Of a stretch of DNA of 6,358 bases, positions 6,245-6,358 are shown in pieces (position 1 is the stretch's first letter; every line of letters begins with the position of its first letter). Source of the DNA: Paracoccaceae bacterium (lineage in GTDB: Bacteria; Pseudomonadota; Alphaproteobacteria; Rhodobacterales; Rhodobacteraceae); assembly GCA_019090405.1 (NCBI GenBank), contig JAHRVZ010000064.1, positions 1-6,358 of the forward strand, given 5' to 3'. A program made the position numbers and the translations under genes. Below the pieces are notes generated by a model. That model was given only the letters and a program-made list of their open reading frames with translations. It had not been told where the DNA came from and made no database searches.

Positions 6245-6253
6245 CCTCATTCT
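6222..6253. terminator. Inverted repeat, candidate bidirectional terminator between kefC and cobT
   Basis: AGAATGAGG (6222-6230) pairs perfectly with CCTCATTCT (6245-6253) as a 9-bp stem around a 14-nt loop containing the antiporter stop codon. A competing inner hairpin, AGGCC-AAAAA-GGCCT (6228-6242), is also possible. The two flanking genes converge here, so a hairpin usable from both strands fits. Neither side has a long T run (TTCTTATC on the plus strand), so intrinsic termination is plausible but not certain. Confidence 0.5.
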
Positions 6254-6262
6254 TATCCTGAT

Positions 6263-6358
6263 CTAACTGTCCGAAACGCCTGCTTCGCCAAAGGTTGCCA
6301 TGCCGCTGTGACAGGCCACGGCGCTTTTGAGAATGTTGATCGCCAGCGCAGCACCCGA
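6263..6358 (-). CDS. cobT: Nicotinate-nucleotide-dimethylbenzimidazole phosphoribosyltransferase, C-terminal end
   Basis: Only the last 31 codons and TAG stop are inside the window. They read SGAALAINILKSAV, then ACHSGMATFGEAGVSDS. The pattern [ST]GAALA, a hydrophobic helix, MATFxxAGVS and then the end of the protein is the characteristic C-terminus of CobT. CobT makes alpha-ribazole phosphate from NaMN and dimethylbenzimidazole for the cobalamin lower loop. In the family the catalytic Glu lies in the GEG[ST]G motif directly before this segment, so it should fall just beyond position 6358. The gene converges on the antiporter with 18 bp between stop codons. Assignment rests on a short segment, but the match is distinctive. 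Confidence 0.75.
   Translation of the reverse strand, partial: SGAALAINILKSAVACHSGMATFGEAGVSDS

Overview
The window looks like chromosomal DNA from an alphaproteobacterium, most probably the Rhodobacterales (Roseobacter group). This rests on protein style: Pro/Ala-rich linkers, repeated RPLxRP motifs, and the character of the HPPD, Lrp and Kef proteins. It is an inference, because there is no rRNA or other phylogenetic marker. I see no mobile element, tRNA, rRNA or CRISPR array. Six protein genes are supported: four complete and two cut by the window edges.

Layout. (1) Positions 1-169, minus strand: the N-terminal part of an exported SIMPL-domain (DUF541/YggE-like) protein. (2) Positions 170-337: a divergent intergenic region. 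(3) Positions 338-2647, plus strand: a 769-residue bitopic membrane protein. Its cytoplasmic N-terminus resembles the GspL/PilM adaptor fold, and its periplasmic C-terminus resembles the GspC/PilP homology region; long Pro-rich linkers and one membrane helix join them. This is the least explained and most interesting gene here. (4) Positions 2658-3752, minus strand: 4-hydroxyphenylpyruvate dioxygenase (hpd), convergent with the previous gene across only 10 bp. (5) Positions 3753-3894: a divergent promoter region with a two-copy, 41-bp-phased motif that looks like an operator. (6) Positions 3895-4350, plus strand: an Lrp/AsnC-family regulator. (7) Positions 4367-6244, plus strand: a Kef-type glutathione-gated K+/H+ antiporter, 16 bp behind the regulator and probably cotranscribed with it. 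(8) Positions 6222-6253: an inverted repeat that could end transcription from both sides. (9) Positions 6263-6358, minus strand: the C-terminus of CobT (cobalamin lower-ligand activation).

How the genes may work together. The Lrp-type protein is well placed to control hpd (tyrosine/phenylalanine catabolism through homogentisate) and its own operon with the antiporter. Downstream of HPPD the homogentisate pathway makes electrophilic maleyl- and fumaryl-acetoacetate, and Kef systems respond to glutathione adducts of electrophiles. A functional link is therefore conceivable but only inferred. The large GspL/PilM-PilP-like gene is not visibly connected to its neighbours.
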